Assembly: GCA_036397995.1 (NCBI GenBank)
Contig: DASWHX010000146.1
Span: 1 to 13,890 of the forward strand
Length of the DNA: 13,890 bases
Reading direction: 5' to 3'
Origin: DASWHX01 sp036397995
GTDB lineage: Bacteria > Bacteroidota > Bacteroidia > Cytophagales > Cyclobacteriaceae
Shown: positions 5,707 to 13,787 of the stretch, in pieces
Layout: every line of letters begins with the position of its first letter
How positions within the stretch are numbered: the stretch's first letter is position 1
The notes under the pieces: generated by a model
The model's database searches: none
What the model was told of the DNA's origin: nothing
Seen by the model: the letters and a program-made list of their open reading frames with translations, nothing else
Program-made: the position numbers and the translations under genes

Positions 5707-8664
5707 TTAAAATTTAACAGCTAAATGAAAGTTCCATCTCTTAGAGGAAGGAAATGGCAGCACTTCAACACCGGTTGAAAGACCTTTCCCTCCAAAATTT
5801 GAAACTTCAGGATCATAGCTTCTATATTCAAAGAAGTTTAAAAGATTATTTCCGGAAAATCCAACTTTTACATTGGACAGCGGGCCAATCAAAGATTTGG
5901 GAATGTTATAGTATAATCCGATCTCTCTCATTCTAGCATACCCTGCATTTTCGATATAAGGGCCACTATTTGATCCTAACTCTCCCAATCGATAATCTCC
6001 ATTACCCAAAACTCCGGACGGATCCAAATCGATCTTATCATAGTCAGGGCTTGTTCCACCCAGATCTGTGAGCAATGCGGTGAGGTTTATTAATTCCCCG
6101 CCCTGCTTCCAGTGCCAAAGCATATTAAGTTCAAATCCTTTGAATTCAACCGTATTAAGAAATGACATTTCAAAATCCGGCTGTGCATCTCCGAATACAA
6201 CCAGTCCGTCTTCATCAGGAGTAGCACCTACACCAATAATTTCTGTGGGGCTATGGCCCTGTTTTATTCTGTATTGACCCAGAAAATCGGCAAATCCTCC
6301 ACTTGTATAGGAAGGAACGTCAAGTTTGGTAACCTCGGAGGTATTTCTCCAGAAATTATTACTGCTTGTCCACTTAATAGTACTGGTATTAACAAGATTT
6401 AATAACAAACCTATTTCAAATCCCTTGTTTTGCATTTCCGCCGCATTGGTTACAATACTTGCAAAACCCGAGGATGTAGGCAGATCGGCAGTCAACAGGA
6501 GATCAGTTACCGTTTTAACATAATAAGTGAAATCAAGCGCAACCTTGTTTGACATGAAAGCCGCATCAAATCCAAATTCAACTTCAGTTTGGCGCTCAGG
6601 CTCCACCTCGCTGTTTCCACGCGTTGTACCTATTACAATACCGGAGTTTCCATCTATAACCGCGCCGGCAAACGAAGTAAATTTATCACCAAAAACAGCG
6701 AAATTACCTGCCTGACCAAACGCCGCACGAAGTTTCAATTGATTAACTGCGTTCGGAAATGTTACAAACTCATGAATATTAGCTGCGAGGGAAGCTTTTG
6801 GATAGTAAAACAACTTATTGGGATCCCCGTTATTAGATGATTTATCACCCCTTACACCAAGACTCACAATAATTGCATCTCTGAAATTAACATCTTCCTG
6901 CACAAAAAATCCGCGGTCATGTTGAATAACTCTGTCCTGAAGGATAGACTGAGAGCCAGCCTGATCCAAATTGGTTTGGGAACCATTCATGTTAGAGGCA
7001 GTACCTCGAATTGTATTTCTGTCAAAGTCGATAAAGGTAATTCCAACCTGCGTAGTGAAAGTGAATGGTGATCCGGCAGGGAAGAAATCATGAACCAGGA
7101 AAGCAGAATAATTCTTGTTATTACTTTCCGTATTTCCTTGAGCGGAGACCCCGCCTAAACCATTGCCATCTTTTTGAAATTGTAATGTGTTCGGGAACAG
7201 GACAGTAGTTGCCATATTGTAATAATCTATTCCACCTTGTAAAATAAGTCGTAGTCCATGTGACGAAGAATTAATAATTCTGGCTGTGGCCTGACCACCA
7301 AGTATGAATCGGTTTATTGTTTCATTATTAGTCATCAAATCCCTGGTTTGAAGAAAATTAGATGCAGCATAGGGATTATTCGGATAGTTTCCGTTTGCAT
7401 CCGGCTGTAGTTGCGCCCAGGGCGGTGTTGCTGATAAAGCAATCCCCATTGTTGTCCCGGAGTTATCGTTTCCAAAGAAACCCCTGTCGGCCGAAGAAAG
7501 GACATAATTAGTGGAAGCGTTAAGAGACAACCAATCGGTAACTTTATGATCAACATTTAATCGAAAAGAGTTCTTCTCGTACCCGGTATTCTTGATGATC
7601 CCTTCATCATCCTTCCGGGAAAACCCCAGAAAGTAACTTGTATTCTCACTTCCTCCTGAAATTGTAATGCGTGAATTTAGTAATAGACCTTTGTTTCCAA
7701 ATAGCTCGTCTTCGTAATCATGTAATTGCCCTGAACTTACTGCTGAATTGAAATTTGCCACTTCACCCGCGCCAAAATGCGTTGTGACTTTGGTGGCATC
7801 AAAAGTTCTGACTCCCAACGGGTTCATAATGGATGTTTGTCCTATTGCCTGGGATAACTCAACCTGAGTCTTACCTTGCTTTCCCTTCTTGGTGGTGATA
7901 ATGATTACTCCTCCGGACGCCCTTGAACCATAAATTGCCGCGGCTGAAGCCCCCTTCAAAATCTCAACAGACTCAATGTCATCAGGGTTAATATCCGCGA
8001 GACGGTTAGATGGCTGATCCTGCTGGAGAGGGTTACCCGCGGCAGCTGCCAGTGAAACAACGTTCTGACCATTGTTTACTTCTGAATTGTCCAGATAAAC
8101 TCCATCCAGAATTATCAAGGGCTCATTGCTGCCATTGATCGAAGTTAGCCCTCGCATTCGGATTGAATAACCACCCCCCGGAGCTCCGGAACTTGCAGTG
8201 ATATTTGCTCCTTTCAGCTTTCCATAAAGAGCTCCATCCAGTGTGCTTTGGTTTGTCATCCCAGCCAATTGATCTGCTGAGATCGAAGCAACACTACTTG
8301 CCAGGTTGCTTCTCTTTACTGTAGATGCCAACCCACTAATTACAACTTCTTCAAGACTTGTAATGTCTTCAGACATGGAGACATCAACTGCATTGGAACT
8401 ACCTACCTGGATTTCCTGAGACAGGTAGCCAATAAAACTAAAAGCAAGGGTAACATTTTCGTTACTAAGGTTTATCCGGTAATTACCATCAATGTCTGTA
8501 ATGGTACCGGAGCTTGTTCCCTTAATAAGTACATTTACCCCCGGCAAGCCTTCACCGGTCTTACCATCGGTGACTTTGCCCGTGACCGTTCTCTCTTGCC
8601 CAAATATTGTCAATGGCAATAACAGGCAAAGAGACGTCAAAAGAATAACACTTATTCGTTTCAT
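5707..8664 (-). CDS. SusC/RagA-family TonB-linked outer-membrane transporter
   Basis: This is a 985-residue TonB-dependent transporter that imports a bound nutrient across the outer membrane using TonB/ExbBD energy. In order: a signal peptide (1-22, cleaved before QERTVTGKV); the SusC-specific carboxypeptidase-regulatory-like domain (about 25-97, with GLPGVNVLIKGT and TDIDGNYRI); a TonB-box-like stretch (104-111, LEEVVISG); the plug (about 115-260, with IRMRGLTSINGSNEPLIILD, DDIESVEILKGASAAAIYGS and GVIIITTKKG); then the 22-stranded barrel ending in a terminal Phe (HLAVKF), as outer-membrane barrels do. The length is typical and there is no frame break. The plug opening GLASTVKRSNLASSV differs from the common GYGTQKK form and suggests a distinct SusC subgroup. 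It is transcribed ahead of susD. No adjacent enzyme indicates the ligand. Confidence 0.95.
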   Translation of the reverse strand: MKRISVILLTSLCLLLPLTIFGQERTVTGKVTDGKTGEGLPGVNVLIKGTSSGTITDIDGNYRINLSNENVTLAFSFIGYLSQEIQVGSSNAVDVSMSEDITSLEEVVISGLASTVKRSNLASSVASISADQLAGMTNQSTLDGALYGKLKGANITASSGAPGGGYSIRMRGLTSINGSNEPLIILDGVYLDNSEVNNGQNVVSLAAAAGNPLQQDQPSNRLADINPDDIESVEILKGASAAAIYGSRASGGVIIITTKKGKQGKTQVELSQAIGQTSIMNPLGVRTFDATKVTTHFGAGEVANFNSAVSSGQLHDYEDELFGNKGLLLNSRITISGGSENTSYFLGFSRKDDEGIIKNTGYEKNSFRLNVDHKVTDWLSLNASTNYVLSSADRGFFGNDNSGTTMGIALSATPPWAQLQPDANGNYPNNPYAASNFLQTRDLMTNNETINRFILGGQATARIINSSSHGLRLILQGGIDYYNMATTVLFPNTLQFQKDGNGLGGVSAQGNTESNNKNYSAFLVHDFFPAGSPFTFTTQVGITFIDFDRNTIRGTASNMNGSQTNLDQAGSQSILQDRVIQHDRGFFVQEDVNFRDAIIVSLGVRGDKSSNNGDPNKLFYYPKASLAANIHEFVTFPNAVNQLKLRAAFGQAGNFAVFGDKFTSFAGAVIDGNSGIVIGTTRGNSEVEPERQTEVEFGFDAAFMSNKVALDFTYYVKTVTDLLLTADLPTSSGFASIVTNAAEMQNKGFEIGLLLNLVNTSTIKWTSSNNFWRNTSEVTKLDVPSYTSGGFADFLGQYRIKQGHSPTEIIGVGATPDEDGLVVFGDAQPDFEMSFLNTVEFKGFELNMLWHWKQGGELINLTALLTDLGGTSPDYDKIDLDPSGVLGNGDYRLGELGSNSGPYIENAGYARMREIGLYYNIPKSLIGPLSNVKVGFSGNNLLNFFEYRSYDPEVSNFGGKGLSTGVEVLPFPSSKRWNFHLAVKF

Positions 8665-8690
8665 ATAATAGTTATAGATTAATTGAATTT

Positions 8691-8698
8691 TAAAGTTA
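8691..8698 (-). promoter_or_regulatory. Possible -7 element of the susCD promoter
   Basis: On the minus strand this reads TAACTTTA, 7/8 to TAnnTTTG, about 27-34 bases before the susC ATG, but no clear TTTG lies at the -33 distance. A rival candidate is TTTG (8768-8765) with TAATTTAA (8748-8741), spaced by 16 bases, which has the better upstream box and the weaker downstream one. The 112-base gap between the paraoxonase stop and susC makes a separate promoter likely, but neither match is decisive. Confidence 0.25.
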
Positions 8699-8776
8699 AC
8701 AATAATTAATTGGTGAAATAATACTATAGGTGCAGTTTATTTAAATTACTTTTAGCCTTAATCCCAAAAGAATTAC

Positions 8777-9817
8777 TCACCTTTTCAATACCAGCAGTTT
8801 ATCATCCATCACTGTTCCTACAAATAGATAATTGCCGAAAGGTGCGGCTACGCTGGATGCATTAATCAGATTCCCATCATCAGTAAAAATACACTCTACT
8901 TCAGGATTCTCCCCATGGAGTTTTATTCTCACTACCTCCGACGGGGCATTTTCTGCTTTCAATTGGGCATACCTCGTAAATGCAATCAGGTTAGGGTGGC
9001 AGCCCGAATATAGCACACCGTGATTATCAAATTCAAGATTATCAACACCGGTGCCGGCTGGAATATCTTTCAAAAAAGTAATTGATCCATCCTCCGATAC
9101 CTTGTATTCTCTAATCAGAAACCACCGGGATGAAGCGACATAGAGTTTTGCAGATTTAGAATTATAAGCTATGCCATTGGCATAACTAATTCCATCCGCC
9201 GCAAGACTAAATGATTCACCGTCAAAATACACCACACTGGATACTTCCAGTCCAAGATAACTTTCCAGAAATACTCCGATGCGAGATTTATACCCATGAT
9301 CATTGGTTAAATAAAATTGGTTTTCAGAAACAAGGACTAAATCATTGGGATCTTTTAGCCATTCATCTTCAAGAGTTTCCTGATGGAATAAAGTTTCATC
9401 AGATAATAAAAAAACCTCAATGGAGTGTTTTCCACCTGCATGGTTTATGGCAAATACTTTATAATTTGAAGAATCAAGTTTCCATATGGAAATTCCATGG
9501 GGATTGAAGGACTTGTCAATGTTAGCAGTTAGCAATTGAGGTTGAAAAATGCTGGCAGTAAGATCAAGGTAATACAATCCGCCAAATGCAGGTTCTCCCC
9601 TTTTGATGGCCATCCTATCGGTTGCAGAAATAATCATGAAACTATCTTCATAACTTATAGCAAAATCTTCCGCTCCAACAATCGGAATTTCCTGAAACAC
9701 CTCACCATAGGGTTTATACTCAATCTCCCTGAAAAATCCGGTGCCGGAAAGAATGTAATATATGTAAATGCCCGGCACAACTATGAATATGATCGACACT
9801 GAAATGATCTTCTTCAT
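8777..9817 (-). CDS. Paraoxonase/arylesterase-like calcium-dependent beta-propeller hydrolase, membrane-anchored
   Basis: The protein resembles vertebrate paraoxonases along its whole length (346 residues; PON1 has 355). From ATG 9817 it begins MKKIISVSII with one hydrophobic segment (about 4-24), an uncleaved anchor or signal. The residues known to matter in PON1 are all present. The catalytic calcium ligands are Glu50 in GAED, Asn158 in DPNDLV, Asn214 in YANGI, and Asp259-Asn260 in GVDNLEF. Structural-calcium Asp51 and Asp159, the His dyad His107 (NPHGI) and His126 (INHAGG), and His274 in GCHPN are also present. PON1's Cys42-Cys353 pair is absent. PONs hydrolyse lactones and aryl esters, so lactonase activity in the periplasm is the best inference. 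A longer reading from TTG 9835 exists, but the ATG is preferred. SMP-30/gluconolactonase relatives share the fold, but these motifs are PON-specific. Confidence 0.85.
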   Translation of the reverse strand: MKKIISVSIIFIVVPGIYIYYILSGTGFFREIEYKPYGEVFQEIPIVGAEDFAISYEDSFMIISATDRMAIKRGEPAFGGLYYLDLTASIFQPQLLTANIDKSFNPHGISIWKLDSSNYKVFAINHAGGKHSIEVFLLSDETLFHQETLEDEWLKDPNDLVLVSENQFYLTNDHGYKSRIGVFLESYLGLEVSSVVYFDGESFSLAADGISYANGIAYNSKSAKLYVASSRWFLIREYKVSEDGSITFLKDIPAGTGVDNLEFDNHGVLYSGCHPNLIAFTRYAQLKAENAPSEVVRIKLHGENPEVECIFTDDGNLINASSVAAPFGNYLFVGTVMDDKLLVLKR

Positions 9818-9830
9818 AAAATACTTTGTT

Positions 9831-9848
9831 AACAAGTTAGCACTTGTT
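9831..9848. repeat. Perfect 7-bp inverted repeat in the paraoxonase leader
   Basis: AACAAGT (9831-9837) and ACTTGTT (9842-9848) flank a TAGC spacer. The left arm also overlaps a palindrome, TTGTTAACAA (about 9825-9834). The repeat is 14 bases upstream of the paraoxonase ATG and about 90 upstream of leuS on the other strand. It is a possible operator or leader hairpin for the divergent pair, with no known match. Confidence 0.35.
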
Positions 9849-9898
9849 TCAATTACTAACTATTAACCCTCCCGTTCATTAATTTCTAACATAAGTTG

Positions 9899-9906
9899 TA
9901 ATTTTA
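9899..9906 (+). promoter_or_regulatory. Possible -7 element of the leuS promoter
   Basis: TAATTTTA matches TAnnTTTG at 7 of 8 positions and lies 33-40 bases upstream of the leuS ATG. The region where a TTTG -33 box should lie (about 9873-9880) shows only GTTC. Weak support. Confidence 0.25.
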
Positions 9907-9938
9907 GCGCTTAATTAATTCTGATTAACCGTCAGGCA

Positions 9939-12662
9939 ATGGCCGAATATAATTTTAGAGAAATAGAAAAAAAGTGGCAGGCGTATTGGTCTGATAATCA
10001 AACTTTTGCAACAAAGGAAGAAAAAGGCAAGCCGAAGTACTACGTCCTGGACATGTTTCCTTATCCATCCGGAAAAGGATTGCATGTCGGGCATCCACTT
10101 GGATATATCGCTACGGATATAGTGGCCCGTTATAAGAGAATCACCGGATTCAATGTGCTGCACCCAATGGGCTTTGATTCCTTTGGATTGCCTGCGGAAC
10201 AGTACGCGATTAAAACCGGTCAACATCCGCAGGTGACAACCGCGAATAACATTGAAAGATTTAAAGAACAGCTTAGTATCCTTGGATTTTCCTATGACTG
10301 GTCCACGGAAATCAGAACCAGTGATGTGGACTACTATCGATGGACACAATGGATCTTCCTGAAACTTTTTAACAGTTATTTTGATGAAAAGGAAAAGAAA
10401 GCAAAACCGATTGCGGAGTTAAAGGTTCCAGGTGAATTAATTGGCAAAGCACGAGATGCATATATAGATAATCACCGGCTTGCCTATCAGGATGAGATCA
10501 TGGTGAATTGGTGTCCTGAACTTGGAACTGTATTAGCTAATGAAGAAGTTGTAGGTGGCGTAAGTGAGGTCGGCGGATATCCTGTAATCAGAAAACCCAT
10601 GCGCCAATGGATGATGCGAATTACCTCCTATGCGGATCGACTGCTCCAGGATATGGAAGAATTGGAATGGCCTGAATCCATCAAGCTAAGTCAAAAAAAC
10701 TGGATTGGAAGATCGGTAGGTGCAGATATATATTTTACGGAGAAATCAACAGGGAAAAAGATCCAGGTATTCACCACCCGGCCGGATACGATTTTTGGGG
10801 CAACCTACATAGTATTGGCACCGGAGCATTCTTTAGTTGCACAAATTACTACTGATGACCAAAAAGAGAAAGTTGAGGGATATGTGGAGAAAGCTGCACA
10901 GAAAAGCGATCTGGAGCGGGCAGAACTTGATAAAACCAAAACAGGAGTATTTACAGGTTCATACGCGATAAATCCTGTTAATAATGAAGAATTACCCATC
11001 TGGATTTCAGATTATGTTCTGATTTCATATGGTTACGGCGCCATTATGGCGGTACCTGCGGGTGACCAGCGGGATTTTGAATTTGCAATAAAATTTAATT
11101 TGCCAATACGTGAGGTAGTGTCAAAGTCCGGAAAAGAAAGTTCGGAGCTTATAGAAGCTTATTCTGAACCGGGAATAATAATTAACTCCGGGTCTTACAA
11201 TGGAATGGCAAGCACCGATTTTTTTGATGTTATCGTCAAATGGCTGGAAGAAAATGATCATGGAAAAGGCGCGGTAAATTACAAACTTCGCGACTGGGTG
11301 TTTACACGCCAACGGTATTGGGGTGAACCGATTCCCATTATACACACTGAAGACGGCCGCGTGGTGGGTGTTCCGGAAGACCAGCTTCCGGTAGTTCTGC
11401 CGGAGGTAGAATCATATACCGGAACCATGGATGGACTTTCTCCATTAGCTAAAGCAGTAGATTGGGTAAACACTATTAATCCTGAAGATGGCCGGCCCGC
11501 AAAAAGGGAAACCAATACCATGCCCCAATGGGCAGGTTCCTGCTGGTATTATCTCAGATATCTGGATAATAAGAATGAGAACGAATTTGTTCCAAAGGAA
11601 AAAGAAAATTATTGGCTCCCGGTAGACCTCTATGTTGGAGGTGCTGAACATGCTGTATTGCATTTGCTTTATTCACGCTTCTGGCATAAAGTTCTATTTG
11701 ACCTGGGTTATATTAATTCCAAAGAACCATTCCGGAAGTTGATCAACCAGGGCATGATCAGTGGCAAATCGAACTTCGTGTACCGGATTCAGGGTTCCAA
11801 TAAATATGTCTCCCTGGGATTGAAAGATCAATTTGAATCAGATCCCATACATGTGGATGTAAATATCGTAAACGATGATATTCTTGACCTGGAGGCATTT
11901 AAGGCTTATTCAAGTCTGAATAATGATGCTGAATTTGTGTTGGAAGACGGTAAGTATGTCTGCGGATTCGCGATCGAGAAAATGTCTAAATCTCTATTGA
12001 ATGTGGTGAATCCCGATACTCTTGTAGAAAAATACGGTGCGGATACTTTCCGAATGTATGAAATGTTTTTAGGGCCGCTTGAGCAGGCAAAACCCTGGAA
12101 TACCAATGGCATTGATGGGGTTTGGAAATTCCTGAAGAGATTTTGGAATTTATATCATGATGAATCCGGTAAGCTCAGTTTATCAGGGGAAGATCCTTCG
12201 CAGGAGGAGCTCAAAATTCTACATAAGACCATCAAAAAAATAAAACAGGATATTGAAAGGTATTCATTTAACACAGCCGTTAGCGCCTTTATGATTTGTG
12301 TGAATGAACTTACACCGCTTAAATGCAATAAAGAAAAAATATTACAACCCTTATTGATTACCCTCTCCCCTTTTGCGCCTCACCTCGCGGAAGAGATTTG
12401 GGCTGAAATGGGTAATACTACCTCTATTAGCTTTACCAGGTTTCCCGATTATGATGAAACCCATATCCAGGAAGATTCATTTGAATATCCCATTGCCATT
12501 AATGGTAAGATGCGGGTAAAAATGAAATTCGCTTTGGATATGCCGTCTGAAGATATTGTGAAAATGGTTTTGGCCTCAGAGATAGTTAAAAAGTGGACTG
12601 ATGGAAAGACGCCCAGAAAGGTGATTATTGTTCCAAAAAAAATTGTGAATATAGTCGTTTGA
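9939..12662 (+). CDS. leuS: Leucyl-tRNA synthetase (LeuRS)
   Basis: This cytoplasmic class I enzyme charges tRNA-Leu with leucine using ATP; it is 907 residues and complete. The Rossmann core has the HIGH-type motif HVGH at 49-52 within PYPSGKGLHVGHPLGY. KMSKS is at 681-685. The CP1 editing domain that clears mischarged tRNA carries the Thr-rich TTRPDTIFGATY (from 279) and AVPAGDQRD (371-379), with the conserved Asp376; the family's usual His before that Asp is Gly here. Between roughly 605 and 680 lies a long insert ahead of KMSKS, of the kind seen in Bacteroidota LeuRS. The anticodon-binding helices (SPFAPHLAEEIW) and the C-terminal domain (INGKMRVKMKF) close the protein. Transcribed alone; its stop is one base from that of the convergent lipoprotein gene, with no obvious terminator hairpin between them. 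Confidence 0.98.
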   Translation: MAEYNFREIEKKWQAYWSDNQTFATKEEKGKPKYYVLDMFPYPSGKGLHVGHPLGYIATDIVARYKRITGFNVLHPMGFDSFGLPAEQYAIKTGQHPQVTTANNIERFKEQLSILGFSYDWSTEIRTSDVDYYRWTQWIFLKLFNSYFDEKEKKAKPIAELKVPGELIGKARDAYIDNHRLAYQDEIMVNWCPELGTVLANEEVVGGVSEVGGYPVIRKPMRQWMMRITSYADRLLQDMEELEWPESIKLSQKNWIGRSVGADIYFTEKSTGKKIQVFTTRPDTIFGATYIVLAPEHSLVAQITTDDQKEKVEGYVEKAAQKSDLERAELDKTKTGVFTGSYAINPVNNEELPIWISDYVLISYGYGAIMAVPAGDQRDFEFAIKFNLPIREVVSKSGKESSELIEAYSEPGIIINSGSYNGMASTDFFDVIVKWLEENDHGKGAVNYKLRDWVFTRQRYWGEPIPIIHTEDGRVVGVPEDQLPVVLPEVESYTGTMDGLSPLAKAVDWVNTINPEDGRPAKRETNTMPQWAGSCWYYLRYLDNKNENEFVPKEKENYWLPVDLYVGGAEHAVLHLLYSRFWHKVLFDLGYINSKEPFRKLINQGMISGKSNFVYRIQGSNKYVSLGLKDQFESDPIHVDVNIVNDDILDLEAFKAYSSLNNDAEFVLEDGKYVCGFAIEKMSKSLLNVVNPDTLVEKYGADTFRMYEMFLGPLEQAKPWNTNGIDGVWKFLKRFWNLYHDESGKLSLSGEDPSQEELKILHKTIKKIKQDIERYSFNTAVSAFMICVNELTPLKCNKEKILQPLLITLSPFAPHLAEEIWAEMGNTTSISFTRFPDYDETHIQEDSFEYPIAINGKMRVKMKFALDMPSEDIVKMVLASEIVKKWTDGKTPRKVIIVPKKIVNIVV

Positions 12663-12663
12663 G

Positions 12664-13332
12664 CTACTCTGGTTCCCCACCGATGTTCTGCTTAGGATCC
12701 TGCTGATTTGGTTCAGTGCCTTCTTCAGATTGACTTTCTTTTTTCTTCCTTTTGAAAAGTCCTTTTAGAAATCCCTTTTTCTCCCCGGAACCTTCAACGC
12801 CCTCCGTTTCAATTGCGGAAGTATCGGGTTCCAATTCCGCCGCCCCAGTGGAAACAGGTTCGATGGGTATTTTCAATTTCTTAATAAGATAATTAAAATA
12901 ATTTTCCTGATCAATGTTGAAATGCCAATTCCTGGCCACCTCGGTAGTATCAGGTTTGAAAGCAGAACTGTCGGGAATATCCAACTCCGCAGCCATCAAT
13001 TCATCACCCAAAAATTCCAGCGAATCTGGAAGTTCCGGATAAATAACTACCGGCTCAATAGTATTTATTTTGGCAAAAGGGGAATGAATCGGCGGTGGAA
13101 TTTTATTAATCACCGTGGCAATAAATGGCTCCTGCCCGATACCGAATTTGTTTTTATACACTTTGGCAATATCTGTCCTCGGAATGCTGTCAACGAAATA
13201 GCTAAAGTGATCTTTTTGCACTTTTTCATCTAACAAATAAAAACTTTCGAAGGCGGGGCATACCTTTTGAGAACAACCCTGAAAAAGGCATAAAATAAGA
13301 CCTAGAGCCAAAAAAGGAATGCGGCTTTTCAA
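12664..13332 (-). CDS. Lipoprotein of unknown function with charged C-terminal tail
   Basis: A 222-residue lipoprotein: basic MKSR, hydrophobic core 5-18, and a Cys20 lipobox (FQGC), followed by a second Cys (25) in CPAFESF. The middle (about 30-80) contains DIAKVYKNKFGIG, then Pro-rich segments (PPPIHSPF, IYPELPDS). The C-terminal 40 residues are low-complexity: a basic GFLKGLFKRKKK cluster flanked by Glu/Ser/Gly-rich stretches, probably disordered. Lipoproteins with this CPAF-type start occur in Bacteroidota, but I know of no assigned function. The gene ends one base after leuS on the opposite strand. The 92 bases between its start and the YjbR gene should hold its promoter; the nearest match is TATATTTTG, which has three bases rather than two between TA and TTTG. 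Confidence 0.8.
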   Translation of the reverse strand: MKSRIPFLALGLILCLFQGCSQKVCPAFESFYLLDEKVQKDHFSYFVDSIPRTDIAKVYKNKFGIGQEPFIATVINKIPPPIHSPFAKINTIEPVVIYPELPDSLEFLGDELMAAELDIPDSSAFKPDTTEVARNWHFNIDQENYFNYLIKKLKIPIEPVSTGAAELEPDTSAIETEGVEGSGEKKGFLKGLFKRKKKESQSEEGTEPNQQDPKQNIGGEPE

Positions 13333-13424
13333 TTTCAGTTGGGCAAAATATATATGTATATTAACCTTAAAAGTAGCCGGATTATTTCACTATTTAAAGA
13401 AATTCTAAATTAATTTGGGGAAAA

Positions 13425-13787
13425 TCAGCTCTTCCTAAGACTTTGAAGTTGGATTTTGACTGATTTTGGCAGCTTTTTAACTACCAAATTATAGCTATCT
13501 CTTATCCAGCTGATTAATAGCTTTTTAGATACAGCACCTTTAATTGTCACTGTATTCCAGTGTTTCTTGTTCATATGAAAGCCTGGCTAAACTTCTTCAT
13601 ACTTTTCCCGGAGCTCAATCGCTTTTTCCGGATCACATTTCAAATTTATACTTTCAAAAAACCCAAGATTTGTTATAGCGAATATTCTACCTTCAACTTT
13701 ATATACCAGAGTTTCTTCATCAAAAGGAAACTCCTCAGTTACACCTGGCAGAGAAAGGCAAAATGACCGGAATTCTTCAATATTCAT
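13425..13787 (-). pseudogene. MmcQ/YjbR-family DNA-binding-fold protein interrupted by an in-frame TAG
   Basis: Read from ATG 13787 the frame gives 66 residues of a YjbR/MmcQ protein (FRSFCLSLPGVTEEFPFDEE, ITNLGFFESINLKCDPEKA, LREKYEEV), then TAG at 13589-13587. The same frame continues without a shift for 53 more residues to TGA at 13427-13425: PGFHMNKKHWNTV, then SWIRDSYNLVVKKLPKSV. That is precisely the family's second half; the intact protein is about 115-120 residues, and 66+1+53 fits exactly. So one codon has become TAG, in a position normally between EV and PGYHMNKKHW. TAG is used as an ordinary stop by neighbouring genes (bestrophin and the 222-residue lipoprotein), so recoding is unlikely. 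YjbR proteins have a CyaY-like fold and their role is poorly defined. The start overlaps the upstream gene's stop as ATGA. Confidence 0.87.

Noticed and set aside
5754..6840. Plus-strand short frames within susC
   Set aside because: They lie opposite the SusC barrel domain, have no family features and have no upstream promoter match.
9818..9835. TTG start at 9835 for the paraoxonase-like gene
   Set aside because: It only adds LTKYF before MKKIISVSII; the ATG at 9817 gives a standard basic-plus-hydrophobic N-terminus, and the extra codons overlap the inverted-repeat region.
9915..12112. Several antisense frames of 64-144 codons inside leuS
   Set aside because: They are opposite a strongly conserved coding region, lack recognisable motifs and overlap it wholly; typical shadow frames.
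12922..13233. 103-codon plus-strand frame opposite the lipoprotein gene
   Set aside because: The minus-strand lipoprotein has a convincing signal peptide and lipobox; the opposite frame has no recognisable features.
13587..13589. TAG read as a recoded sense codon (pyrrolysine or reassigned stop) in the YjbR gene
   Set aside because: The bestrophin and the 222-residue lipoprotein genes end in TAG at their natural family or frame ends, and no recoding signal is visible, so simple mutation or error is preferred.
13560..13766. Plus-strand 68-codon hydrophobic-looking frame at the right edge
   Set aside because: It is the complement of the YjbR coding region, whose family match is clear.
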